Notes under the pieces: model-generated
Databases searched by the model: none
The model's input: the letters and a program-made list of their open reading frames with translations, nothing else
Told to the model about the DNA's origin: nothing
Assembly (NCBI GenBank): GCA_938046585.1
Contig: CALIWR010000015.1
Span: 1-33,760 of the forward strand
Direction of reading: 5' to 3'
Source of the DNA: an uncultured Propionibacteriaceae bacterium
GTDB taxonomy: Bacteria > Actinomycetota > Actinomycetes > Propionibacteriales > Propionibacteriaceae
DNA length: 33,760 bases
Translations under genes and position numbers: made by a program
Shown here: positions 1 to 7,233 of the stretch, piece by piece
Position numbering within the stretch: the stretch's first letter is position 1
Layout: each line of letters opens with the position of its first letter

Positions 1-23
1 AGTGAGGAGGAAGACGGGGGACT

Positions 24-64
24 TAGCTCCACGGCCCGCCCGAGCGAAGGCGAGGACAATCAAA
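24..64. repeat. dispersed intergenic repeat, copy 1
   Basis: The sequence from tagctccac through gagcgaaggcgagg to caatcaaac closely matches 33680-33717, just after crgA. Both copies share the tagctccac lead, the cgagcgaaggcgagg core and an A-rich caa/taaac end. The copies differ by a small insertion (cccgcccgag against cccgag) and scattered substitutions. This looks like a short dispersed intergenic element of the chromosome; its function is unknown. No continuing reading frame from an upstream gene is visible in bases 1-60. Confidence 0.6.
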
Positions 65-72
65 CACAGCCC

Positions 73-92
73 GCCCTCGCGGATGCGAGGGC
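73..92. repeat. 8-bp stem palindrome, repeated inverted at 7927
   Basis: gccctcgc and gcgagggc form a perfect 8-bp stem around the loop ggat. The same core occurs in the opposite orientation at 7927-7944 (loop atcc), after the bacteriocin ABC gene. The right arm continues into gccatgaag, resembling gccattaaa of the copy at 33.7 kb. No T-tract follows, so a dispersed palindromic element is favoured over a simple terminator. Confidence 0.55.
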
Positions 93-131
93 CATGAAGC
101 ACAGGCCGATCACGTACCGTTGAGAAGCACC

Positions 132-320
132 ATGGCAAAACCGCAAGCGAAGTGTCCGTTACGCCCCGGCGACCGGTGCAGCCTGTGTGTGCCCGGAGCT
201 ACCGGACCGCAAGACTGCGGGCTGGTCTGGTTGGTGATGGACGACCCCGAACTTCGAGAGGAGCTGGCCGAGAAGCGGGCCGCGACGCGTACCCGTCCGC
301 CAGCCACACCCTCGCCGTGA
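132..320 (+). CDS. small Cys-rich actinobacterial protein (possible DUF6767 type)
   Basis: This is a 62-residue protein with four cysteines in its first half: KCPLRPGDRCSLC near the N-terminus, then TGPQDCGLVWLVMDDPEL. A compact C-x7-C-x2-C plus a later C suggests metal binding or a small disulfide or zinc fold. The C-terminal 15 or so residues are basic and Pro/Thr-rich, probably disordered. The layout resembles small uncharacterised actinobacterial proteins I associate with DUF6767, an attribution from memory. The ATG at 132 follows gagaag at about 5 nt; an in-frame TTG lies at 120. The gene stands alone and converges on the minus-strand sugar genes. Coding status is supported by the ordered Cys/Gly/Pro pattern; function is unknown. 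Confidence 0.6.
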   Translation: MAKPQAKCPLRPGDRCSLCVPGATGPQDCGLVWLVMDDPELREELAEKRAATRTRPPATPSP

Positions 321-345
321 GATCGACGCGTACCGCCTTCTCCGC

Positions 346-1332
346 TCAGGTGTTGAGTTCAACGAAATGACCGGTGCGGCCGGACTCGATCATCGCCTCG
401 CAGACCCGTACCACCTGGGCTCCCTGGGCCAGGGTAACGATGTCGGCGTCTCGGCCCAGGACCGCGTCGCGGAACTGTTCGTGTTCGGTACGTAGCGGCT
501 CCGGCTTCGCGATCGCATACCGGGTGATGTCGCCCTCGCTGACCCCGCGGAACTGGGCGATGTCGTCGCGGGTCACCTGGACTTGCCCGTTGGCGTAGAA
601 AGTGAGGTCGGCGAGCAGGGTGTCGGCCACGAACATGCCCTTCTCGCCGGTCACCACGGTCAGCCGCTCCTTGGTCGGGGACAACCAGTTCACCAGGTGG
701 TTCGCTATCACAGCACCGGTCAGGGTGCAGGAGGCGGCGACCATGTCCTCGTACGGGCGGCCGGATTTCACCACGGTCCGCGCGGCCACCGTCTGGTACG
801 AGCGCTGGGTGACCCAGCTGGTGAGGTCGATGTCGTGGCTGGCGAGGTCTTTCACTACGCCGACGTCAGCGATCCGGTTCGGGAACGGCCCCTGGCGGCG
901 GGTCGCCACCTGGTACACCTCACCCAGGTCGCCCTGTTCGAGGCGGGCCCGCAGCGACCGCAGCGCCGGGTTGTACCGCTCAATGTGCCCGACCGCGCCG
1001 ACTATCTGGGCCTGGTCGAAGGCCGCCACTAGCCGCTCGGCGGCGGCGGTGTCGAAGGCTAGCGGCTTCTCGATCAGCGCCGGGATCCGGGCCTCGGCCA
1101 GGGCCAGCCCGATCGGCTCGTGCAGTTCGGTGGGCAGGGCCACCACCGCGTAGTCGATCCCGGCTGCGATCAGCTGCTCGACCCCGGGCAGCACTTGCAA
1201 CCCGCCGGCCGCCTGGTGTGGGTCGCCGGCGGCGTCGGCCACCGCGACCAGCTCTACCCCGTCCAGGGCCCGCAGGTTGCGGGCATGGTGGCGGCCCATC
1301 ATGCCGAGCCCGATCAGCCCTGCCCGCAGCAT
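346..1332 (-). CDS. Gfo/Idh/MocA-family sugar dehydrogenase (WbpB/WlbA-like)
   Basis: The protein has 328 aa. Residues 1-120 form a Rossmann NAD(P) domain with GLIGLGMMGRHHARN at the N-terminus and IEKPLAFD near residue 90, where the Lys is the usual catalytic or binding residue. The C-terminal alpha/beta domain carries SHDIDLTSW near residue 165, with the expected active-site Asp/His. Members oxidise a sugar hydroxyl with NAD. Next to a DegT aminotransferase and a hexapeptide acetyltransferase, the likely substrate is a UDP-N-acetylglucosaminuronate oxidised at C3, as in WbpB/WlbA (inference). Its ATG overlaps the aminotransferase TGA by one base (TGATG), so translation is probably coupled. 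It is the last gene of the minus-strand run. A myo-inositol or other sugar dehydrogenase is a less likely alternative. Confidence 0.85.
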   Translation of the reverse strand: MLRAGLIGLGMMGRHHARNLRALDGVELVAVADAAGDPHQAAGGLQVLPGVEQLIAAGIDYAVVALPTELHEPIGLALAEARIPALIEKPLAFDTAAAERLVAAFDQAQIVGAVGHIERYNPALRSLRARLEQGDLGEVYQVATRRQGPFPNRIADVGVVKDLASHDIDLTSWVTQRSYQTVAARTVVKSGRPYEDMVAASCTLTGAVIANHLVNWLSPTKERLTVVTGEKGMFVADTLLADLTFYANGQVQVTRDDIAQFRGVSEGDITRYAIAKPEPLRTEHEQFRDAVLGRDADIVTLAQGAQVVRVCEAMIESGRTGHFVELNT

Positions 1333-2432
1333 CAGCGTCCCGCCTCGGCCAGTCGCGTGACCGCTTCCACGATCCGCTCCAGATCCCCCTGGGACAAGGC
1401 CGGGTGTACGGGAAGGGAGATCACCTCGGCGGCGGCCCGCTCGGTCTGAGGCAGGTCCGCGTCCACCTGGAAGGTGGCCAGCCGGTGGTTCGGGACCGGG
1501 TAGTAGACCCCGCAGCCGACGCCGTACTGCGACCGCAGCGCCTCGACAAACCGGTCCCGGTCCTGCGGCACCCGGATCGTGTACTGGTGCCAGACGTGGG
1601 TGGCATCGGGATGCACCTGCGGCACCCCCACCACCTGTCGCAGGTGCTGCGACAAGAAGGCGGCGTTCGCCTGGCGGGTCGTGGTCCAGTCCCCGACCTT
1701 GGTCAGCTGGACCCGGCCGATCGCGGCGTGGATGTCGGTCATCCGGTTGTTCAGCCCGACTACCTCGTTGTGGTACTGGCGTTCCATTCCCTGGTTACGC
1801 AGCAGCCGGACCTGGCGCAACAGCTCCGGGTTGGCGCAGCTGACCATCCCACCCTCGCCGGAGGTCATGTTCTTCGTCGGGTACAGCGAGAAGACCCCGA
1901 AGGCGCCGAAACCGCCAACCGGCTGGCCTTTCCAGGTGGCCCCGTGCGCCTGGGCGGCGTCCTCGTACAGGGTCAGCCCGTGCGCCTGGCAGACCCGCTG
2001 CAGGCCGTCCACATCGAAGGGGTGCCCGTACAGGTGGACCCCCAGCACGCCCCGGGTACGGTCGGTGACCGCCGCCTCGACCGCCGCCGGGTCCAGGCAG
2101 AAACTGACCGGGTCGATGTCGGCGAAGACCGGGGTGGCGCCGGTGAGGGCCACCGCATTCGCGGTCGCAGCGAAGGTGAAAGACGGCACGATCACTTCGT
2201 CACCGGGGCCGACACCGCTGGCGAGCAGGCCGAGGTGCAACCCGGAGGTGCCGGAATTGACCGCCACGCAGGGCCGCCCGCCTACCAAGGTGGCGGCGAA
2301 TTCTTCCTCGAAGGCGGCCACCTCCCGGCCTTGGGCGAGCATCCCGGAAGCCAGCACCGCATCGACCGCAGCCCGCTCCTGCGGCCCGATCAGGGGTTTG
2401 GCGGCCGGGATCAACGGCAGGTCGGTGGTCAT
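1332..2432 (-). CDS. DegT/DnrJ/EryC1/StrS-family PLP sugar aminotransferase (WbpE-like)
   Basis: The protein has 366 aa and a standard fold-type I layout: a PLP-phosphate loop at VAVNSGTSGLHLGLLASG (about 57-75), EDAAQAHGA (about 160) with the cofactor-ring Asp, and YPTKNMTSGEGGM with Schiff-base Lys187. The family transaminates keto-sugar nucleotides, usually with glutamate. Beside the dehydrogenase and acetyltransferase, it most likely converts the 3-keto intermediate to the 3-amino sugar (WbpE/WlbC step, inferred). The ATG at 2432 is chosen because taaggag lies about 5 nt upstream and the N-terminus LPLIPAAKPLIGPQE is typical. The frame stays open to 2969, but that part only shadows the acetyltransferase gene. 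The ribosome site overlaps the upstream stop codon, so the genes are co-transcribed. Confidence 0.88.
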   Translation of the reverse strand: MTTDLPLIPAAKPLIGPQERAAVDAVLASGMLAQGREVAAFEEEFAATLVGGRPCVAVNSGTSGLHLGLLASGVGPGDEVIVPSFTFAATANAVALTGATPVFADIDPVSFCLDPAAVEAAVTDRTRGVLGVHLYGHPFDVDGLQRVCQAHGLTLYEDAAQAHGATWKGQPVGGFGAFGVFSLYPTKNMTSGEGGMVSCANPELLRQVRLLRNQGMERQYHNEVVGLNNRMTDIHAAIGRVQLTKVGDWTTTRQANAAFLSQHLRQVVGVPQVHPDATHVWHQYTIRVPQDRDRFVEALRSQYGVGCGVYYPVPNHRLATFQVDADLPQTERAAAEVISLPVHPALSQGDLERIVEAVTRLAEAGR

Positions 2433-2440
2433 GGATCTCC

Positions 2441-3037
2441 TTACCGGTCGAGGACCAGGCTGCCAGGCCCGGTCAGGCGGTACGTGTCGCCCGTGTCGGG
2501 GCATCGGAAAGTGGTCTCGCTGGTGGCGTCGAGGCGCCGGCCGGTACGGCCGACCCAGCCCACCTGGCGGGCCGGGACCCCCAGCATCAGGGCATGGTCG
2601 GGTACGTCGTCGACTACCACCGCCCCGGCGCCGATCATCGCCCAGGCTCCGATCCGGACTGGGGCCACGCAGACCGCCCGGGCCCCGATCGCGGCCCCCT
2701 CGCCGACCTGAACCCCGACCGGGGTCCAATCGTGGGCGGTTTTCGGGCTGAGGTCGGGGTTCACCGCGCGCGGGTACTGGTCGTTGGTGAGCACCGCGGC
2801 GGGCCCGATGAAGACCCCGGCGGCCAGGTCGGCCGGCTCGTACACCAGGGCGTAGTTTTGGATCTTGCAGCCGTCGCCGACTTGGACCCCGGTCCCGAGG
2901 TACGCGCCGCGCCCGACCACCACGTCGCGGCCTAGGCGGGCCCCGGAACGGATCTGGGCCAGATGCCACACCGACGACCCGTCGCCGATCTCAACCCCGG
3001 GGTCGATGTCAGCCGACGGGAGGATCCGTACTGCCAT
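2441..3037 (-). CDS. hexapeptide-repeat N-acetyltransferase (WbpD/WlbB-like)
   Basis: The protein is about 198 aa of left-handed beta-helix with I/V-G-x-x-x hexapeptide turns across residues 8-150 (for example VEIGDGSSVWH, ARLGRDVVVG, VQVGEGAAIGA, VRIGAWAMIG). It ends with the VPDHALMLGVPARQVGWVG motif common to sugar-nucleotide acetyltransferases. KIQNYALVYEP and DQYPRA match the WbpD/WlbB type that acetylates the 3-amino group of UDP-GlcNAc(3NH2)A using acetyl-CoA (family knowledge; substrate inferred). A C-terminal 40-residue extension contains a single Cys. ATG at 3037 is preferred, with aggg about 9 nt upstream; a GTG at 3046 is possible. It starts about 24 nt after the oxidoreductase stop and ends 8 nt before the aminotransferase. 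Confidence 0.85.
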   Translation of the reverse strand: MAVRILPSADIDPGVEIGDGSSVWHLAQIRSGARLGRDVVVGRGAYLGTGVQVGDGCKIQNYALVYEPADLAAGVFIGPAAVLTNDQYPRAVNPDLSPKTAHDWTPVGVQVGEGAAIGARAVCVAPVRIGAWAMIGAGAVVVDDVPDHALMLGVPARQVGWVGRTGRRLDATSETTFRCPDTGDTYRLTGPGSLVLDR

Positions 3038-3061
3038 GGGGCTCACCCTACCGGGAGGCCT

Positions 3062-4624
3062 TCAGGTGACGGTCACGCTGACCTGGTGGAGCCCGGTGGC
3101 ACCGTCGGGGGCCACCGGACGGCGGGCCTCGGTCTGGATCATCCCGGCGTTGTCGACGGCGCGGACTCGTAGCTGGTGCTCGCCGGGGGTGGCGTCCCAG
3201 TCGTGGCGCCATTGCACCCAGTAGGCGGTTCCGAGCCGGGGCCCGAGGCTGGCCGGTTGCCAGGGGCCCTGGTCGATCTGGATCTCGACCGCGCTGATCC
3301 CCTGATGGTCGGCCCAGGCCACCCCGCCGATCACGACCTGGCCGGCCGGCAGCCGTTTCCGGCCGGTCGGGGTGTCGATCCGAGAGGCGATCTTGACCGG
3401 CCCGTACGCGGACCAGCCACGGCTTGTCCAATAGGACCGCTCCTGGTCGAAGCGGGTCAACCGTAGCTCCCGCAACCACTTCGTGGCGCCGACGAAGCCG
3501 TAGAGGCCGGGGGTCACGAGCCGGGCTGGGAAACCGTGGACTGAGGTCAGTGGCTCACCGTTCATAGCGACCGCAACGAGGGCGGTACGGCCGTCGAGCA
3601 GCACTTGGAGCGGGGTGCTGGCGCAGAATCCGTCCGGACCGGAGCTCAGCACCATGTCGGCTTCGGCCCGCGGCCCGGCCCGGCGCAGCAGGTCAGCGAC
3701 CGGCACCCCCTGCCAGCGGGCGGCGCCGATCAGGTCACCGCCGACCTCGTTGGAGACGCAGGCCAAGGTGATGTCATGTTCGACCATCGGCATCGCCAGC
3801 AGCTCGTCGTAGCTGAGGCGGTACGGGGCGTCGACCAGGCCGGTGATGTCGAGTCGCCAGGTGTCGGCGCGCACCCTGGGCACGGTTAGGGCGATGTCGA
3901 TCCGGAAGAAGTCTGCGGTGGGGGTCTGTAGCGTGGCGATCCCGGGCCCGGCGAGGCCTGCCGGCAGCGGCGGCAGCGCGGTAGCGGCGGCCGGGATGGT
4001 CCGGGTCATGACCGGGGCTGGCTCGGGCGCCAGCGAACCGGCCAGGGCCAGCGCGCCGGACCCGCCGGTGACGACCGCGGCCCGGGTGAGGAAGCGGCGC
4101 CGGTCACATTGCGCCAGCGCCTCGGGGAGCCGGGTATTGGCCGGGGTCGGCTCGGGCTCGTCGGGGGTGTTGTCGACGATAGGTATGGGATCGGGCGCCG
4201 GGGCCGCCTGAAGCGCCAGCGAGCGCAGGTGGGCGAGCGCAGCCACCCCGGCGACCACGGTGATGGCGCAGACCAGGTGCGCCTGCCCTGAATAGCGGCT
4301 GCCGAGGTACCAGGGGATGATCCCAAGCCCGACCGCAGCGGCCGCCGCGGGAGCCAGGCGGCGGCGGCCGAGCAACCCGATCACGGCGCCCACAGCCGCA
4401 GTGACGGCGATGACGACGATCACCACAACGGCTTTGTCCCAGGTCCCGAAAGTCTGGATCGCCCACTCCTTGAGTGACCGGGGGACACCATCGATCGCAG
4501 CCGCCCCGACCACGGTCACCGGCGACAGCCGCCGATCGGTCAGGAGCGCGACGAGGTGGCCTGCGGCCAGCCCGACCGCGGTGGCGGCGGCCCCGGCTAG
4601 GGCTAGTGATGTCCGTACCTGCAC
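3062..4624 (-). CDS. membrane-anchored molybdopterin-dependent oxidoreductase (sulfite oxidase family)
   Basis: The protein is about 520 aa. Residues 1-165 contain four or five hydrophobic helices, followed by a Pro-rich linker, an RRRFLTRAAVVTGGSGALALAG segment resembling a twin-arginine or signal-anchor region, then an extracytoplasmic sulfite-oxidase-type Mo domain (about 230-400). TLACVSNEVGG supplies the expected molybdenum-ligand Cys289. The C-terminal 90 residues resemble the Ig-like Mo-cofactor dimerisation domain (VEIQIDQGPWQ, RVRAVDNAGMIQ). Substrate and electron partner are not evident; methionine-sulfoxide repair or sulfite oxidation are family possibilities. The start is uncertain: GTG 4624 begins a normal TM helix, but the frame stays open to an ATG at 4693 that would add 23 polar residues. 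It lies upstream of the nucleotide-sugar genes with a short gap, perhaps by chance. Confidence 0.8.
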   Translation of the reverse strand: MQVRTSLALAGAAATAVGLAAGHLVALLTDRRLSPVTVVGAAAIDGVPRSLKEWAIQTFGTWDKAVVVIVVIAVTAAVGAVIGLLGRRRLAPAAAAAVGLGIIPWYLGSRYSGQAHLVCAITVVAGVAALAHLRSLALQAAPAPDPIPIVDNTPDEPEPTPANTRLPEALAQCDRRRFLTRAAVVTGGSGALALAGSLAPEPAPVMTRTIPAAATALPPLPAGLAGPGIATLQTPTADFFRIDIALTVPRVRADTWRLDITGLVDAPYRLSYDELLAMPMVEHDITLACVSNEVGGDLIGAARWQGVPVADLLRRAGPRAEADMVLSSGPDGFCASTPLQVLLDGRTALVAVAMNGEPLTSVHGFPARLVTPGLYGFVGATKWLRELRLTRFDQERSYWTSRGWSAYGPVKIASRIDTPTGRKRLPAGQVVIGGVAWADHQGISAVEIQIDQGPWQPASLGPRLGTAYWVQWRHDWDATPGEHQLRVRAVDNAGMIQTEARRPVAPDGATGLHQVSVTVT

Positions 4625-4723
4625 ATCGCCATGCTGCCCGCCCGCGCAACCCTTGACCGGCCAACGCGACGAGGGGCGCGGTTTATACCACATCCTGCTC
4701 AGGGAGAAGGCGGAAATCGAGAA

Positions 4724-4776
4724 TTGACTATCCGAAGGTATACATTTTGTCTATGCCTCTTGAATCCCGATAGTCA
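4724..4776 (+). promoter_or_regulatory. possible bacteriocin promoter with flanking inverted repeat
   Basis: TTGACT at 4724-4729 matches a -35 element; an AT-rich stretch (tatacattttgtctatg) follows, though no single good -10 stands out. The 8-mer tgactatc (4725-4732) recurs as its reverse complement gatagtca at 4769-4776. This gives an inverted repeat with a 36-nt gap flanking the AT-rich core, the geometry of an operator. The span lies in the divergent gap between the oxidoreductase and bacteriocin genes. Promoter activity is an inference. Confidence 0.35.
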
Positions 4777-4841
4777 GCCAGGTTATGGTCATCACCAGGG
4801 CCGGACGGTCCAGGAATCACCCATGCGGGAAGGAGGGCGTG

Positions 4842-5156
4842 GTGTCAGCTCATGTCGTTCGGAGGATGATCACGGGGGTGGTCCTCGCGGGGGCCCTGGT
4901 CCTGGGTGGTGGCACCGCGGCCCAGGCCACGGTCACCCAGGTCGGCGGTGGAACCTGGGACTACGGGATCATGAACCTGAAAGCGTCAATGAACTGGTCT
5001 CATTACTACCATGGTCGAGTCAACCATGGCTCGAGTGTGACCGGTGACCATGGCCTGGTGCGGTCCGGCTGTGTGTCCCCGGGTTTCCAGTCGCGGGCCT
5101 ATGCCTGGGACAGCGCGTGGTGGCGGATCGATCACGCGTACTGGCGCTACTGCTAA
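4842..5156 (+). CDS. lactococcin 972-family bacteriocin precursor
   Basis: A 104-residue precursor. Residues 1-29 form a Sec signal peptide: basic start with RR, a VVLAGALVLGGG core and an A-Q-A cleavage site. The mature part (about 75 aa) begins TVTQVGGGTWDYG and continues with WSHYYHGRVNHGSSVTG and a Trp/Tyr-rich end. The G-T-W-x-x-G start, the N/S-Y-Y-H-G centre and aromatic C-terminus are the hallmarks of lactococcin 972, which inhibits septum formation by binding lipid II (family knowledge). Unlike my memory of Lcn972, this one has two cysteines, Cys77 and the terminal Cys104, possibly a disulfide. GTG 4842 is chosen because aggagg at 4831-4836 sits 5 nt upstream; GTG 4839 is too close. 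The downstream membrane and ATPase genes confirm the family. Confidence 0.88.
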   Translation: MSAHVVRRMITGVVLAGALVLGGGTAAQATVTQVGGGTWDYGIMNLKASMNWSHYYHGRVNHGSSVTGDHGLVRSGCVSPGFQSRAYAWDSAWWRIDHAYWRYC

Positions 5157-5163
5157 CCGGTAA

Positions 5164-5201
5164 GCCTGGGGGGCGTTCTCATCTGAGGACGCCCCCCAGG
5201 C
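5164..5201 (+). terminator. strong hairpin between bacteriocin and transporter genes
   Basis: A perfect 13-bp GC-rich stem (gcctggggggcgt with acgccccccaggc) encloses an inner ctca/tgag pairing, so the helix is nearly continuous. It starts 7 nt after the bacteriocin stop. No T-run follows, so it may be a partial terminator or an mRNA-stabilising structure. Either would allow much more bacteriocin than transporter to be made from one transcript (inference). Confidence 0.7.
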
Positions 5202-5243
5202 CACATCACAGGCGTATCAACGCAGATCTGAGGGGAGACAGTG

Positions 5244-7232
5244 ATGCAGCGGGCGGCTCGGTTGGGGTATCTGATCGTGGTGGGGTTCTCATGTCTGATA
5301 GCGGCCCTGGTGATCCACCGCTTCGACGAGACGGCGCCGTTAGGTTCTGACTGGACGCTGCAGATATCCGGGGAACCGTCGGCGGCGGCAGCCGAGACGA
5401 TGGCCGCGTTGCAGCGTACGGCTGGTGAGCATCGGGCTGGTCTGATTCGGGTGGAGGCGGATATCCAGGATCCGGCCCGGACCCGGCATGTGTATGTGCT
5501 GAGCAGCCCGCCGGGCAGCGAGCCTGACCGGTGGTTGACCGGCGGATATCCCGGTTTCGCACGCCAGGTCCGGACCATAATCCACCCGGCTGCGGCGGCA
5601 AGCGCCCTGGACCCGCGGGGGGACTACTTCGTATTCGGGGATGAGGCCGCCCTGAACGCCCTCCGAGCCACTATCACCGCGCAGGCGCTCGAATCCGTTA
5701 GCCAGTCGATGGCTGATTGGGGTTCGATCACCCAATGGCTCATGATGCAGCCATTGGGACACAGCGTGGTCGTGACGGCAGCCCTGGGGGCGTTGCTGGT
5801 CGGGATGAGCGTCATCGGGGATGTACGCCGGTACGCGGTGCAGCGGCTGCACGGAGCGTCGTTCGGACGGCTGGTGTGGTCGGATGCGCTGGCCACGGCC
5901 CGATTCCTGGCGGTGACGATCCCACTGGTGGGGGTGCTATTCGGGGTGGGGCTAGTGGCCTATGCCGGAGGTCGGCAATGGCAGCCGGTCACCCTGCTGG
6001 CGCTGGCCTTCCTGGCCGGGCTGGGAGCCGTCTTGGTAGTGACGCATCTGGTGGCGCTGGGCGCGGCAAGTGCCCTGGCAATCCTGGAATCCCTCAAAGG
6101 CCGGGTAATGACGAGCTGGGGGATGGCCGTCGTGTACGGAATCCGGATCCCGGCCGCGGTGCTGGCGATCGTCAGCCTCTACGTGTTCTGGGCCCAGGTG
6201 CATCAGGTCCTCGCCTATAACCAGGCCGCCGCCGCGTGGGGCCGGATCGGGATGACTGCCGGGATCAACTTCAATCCCCGGATCGGGCCCGAGGACCAAG
6301 ACCGCCTCGCCCCGCTGGTCGGGCAGTGGCTGCTCAGCGAGGAGGCCGCCGGGCGGGCCATCCTCTCCCATAAGAATGAGAACCAGCGGCCTGGTGGTGG
6401 CCCGCCGATGCTGCTAGTGAATAACGTCTACCTGGCCCGTCATGATGTCCTCGACCCGGCCGGGCAGCCGATCCGCTCCGGGCCGGCAGATCAGGTGCTG
6501 GTCCTGCTCAGCCCGGCCCGGCAGGCTCAAGCCGACACCATCCACGCCGAGGTCGAAGGAGCCCTCGGACTCGACGGTCCCGTGAATATCCGGATCGGGC
6601 AGATCCAGGCTGGGCAAAACCTGTTCAGCTACACCAGCTCCCGCGGCAAAGACCTGGACGCTTTCATCACCGACCCGGTCGTGGTCGTCGTCAACGGGCC
6701 CAGCAACGCCATCCGCCCCGACAACTACATGGCCATGGCCAGCACCAGGGGAATGCTGGTGACTGATCCTGAGATCGCCGCCCGGACCGCCGCCGACCAC
6801 GGCGTCAGCAGCTTCATCATCGGCTACCGGCCTGTCGCCCAGGAGGCCGCCCGGGTCCTGGCCAATGAGATCCGGGAACTGTGGGTGACCGCCACCAGCC
6901 TGGTCACGGCCGCGATCGTGTTACTGGCGACCGCGCTCGGATCGGCTGCTCTGTACACCCGCGCCACCTATCAGCGGACCTTCCTGCGCTACATCAGCGG
7001 CTGGTCCTTCACCCGAACCCACCGGGTCCTGCTCGGCATCGAAACCGGGATCACCCTGGTGCTGGTCGGATTCGCCTACTGGTATGACCTACCTTCTTTC
7101 GGCAAACTCGCCAGTACCGGCTGGTTCCTGCCCTCCGCCGTGGCGCTGGCCGTCTTGAACTTCGGCTTCATCGCCGCCGCCCTCGCCTTCAACACCCGCC
7201 GACTCGTCCGCCACCGCTCCTCAGAGGCCTGA
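5244..7232 (+). CDS. bacteriocin-associated integral membrane protein (Lcn972 / DUF1430 type)
   Basis: A 662-aa membrane protein with FtsX/MacB-like organisation: one N-terminal TM helix (about 6-25), an extracytoplasmic domain to about 165, a bundle of four or more TM helices (about 168-325), a second large extracytoplasmic domain (about 330-545), and three C-terminal TM helices. Its position between an Lcn972 precursor and an ABC ATPase, and its length near 650-700 aa, match the bacteriocin-associated membrane protein family, thought to export the peptide, protect the producer, or both (family knowledge; exact role unproven). ATG 5244 follows aggggag with 6-nt spacing; GTG 5241 is an alternative. 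The ATPase begins one base after its stop, so the pair is one translational unit. Confidence 0.85.
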   Translation: MQRAARLGYLIVVGFSCLIAALVIHRFDETAPLGSDWTLQISGEPSAAAAETMAALQRTAGEHRAGLIRVEADIQDPARTRHVYVLSSPPGSEPDRWLTGGYPGFARQVRTIIHPAAAASALDPRGDYFVFGDEAALNALRATITAQALESVSQSMADWGSITQWLMMQPLGHSVVVTAALGALLVGMSVIGDVRRYAVQRLHGASFGRLVWSDALATARFLAVTIPLVGVLFGVGLVAYAGGRQWQPVTLLALAFLAGLGAVLVVTHLVALGAASALAILESLKGRVMTSWGMAVVYGIRIPAAVLAIVSLYVFWAQVHQVLAYNQAAAAWGRIGMTAGINFNPRIGPEDQDRLAPLVGQWLLSEEAAGRAILSHKNENQRPGGGPPMLLVNNVYLARHDVLDPAGQPIRSGPADQVLVLLSPARQAQADTIHAEVEGALGLDGPVNIRIGQIQAGQNLFSYTSSRGKDLDAFITDPVVVVVNGPSNAIRPDNYMAMASTRGMLVTDPEIAARTAADHGVSSFIIGYRPVAQEAARVLANEIRELWVTATSLVTAAIVLLATALGSAALYTRATYQRTFLRYISGWSFTRTHRVLLGIETGITLVLVGFAYWYDLPSFGKLASTGWFLPSAVALAVLNFGFIAAALAFNTRRLVRHRSSEA

Positions 7233-7233
7233 C

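Noticed and set aside
1218..2711. Plus-strand open frame of about 497 codons
   Set aside because: It lies opposite the aminotransferase and acetyltransferase genes, has His/Arg/Gly/Pro-rich composition and no domain. It is a high-GC antisense shadow.
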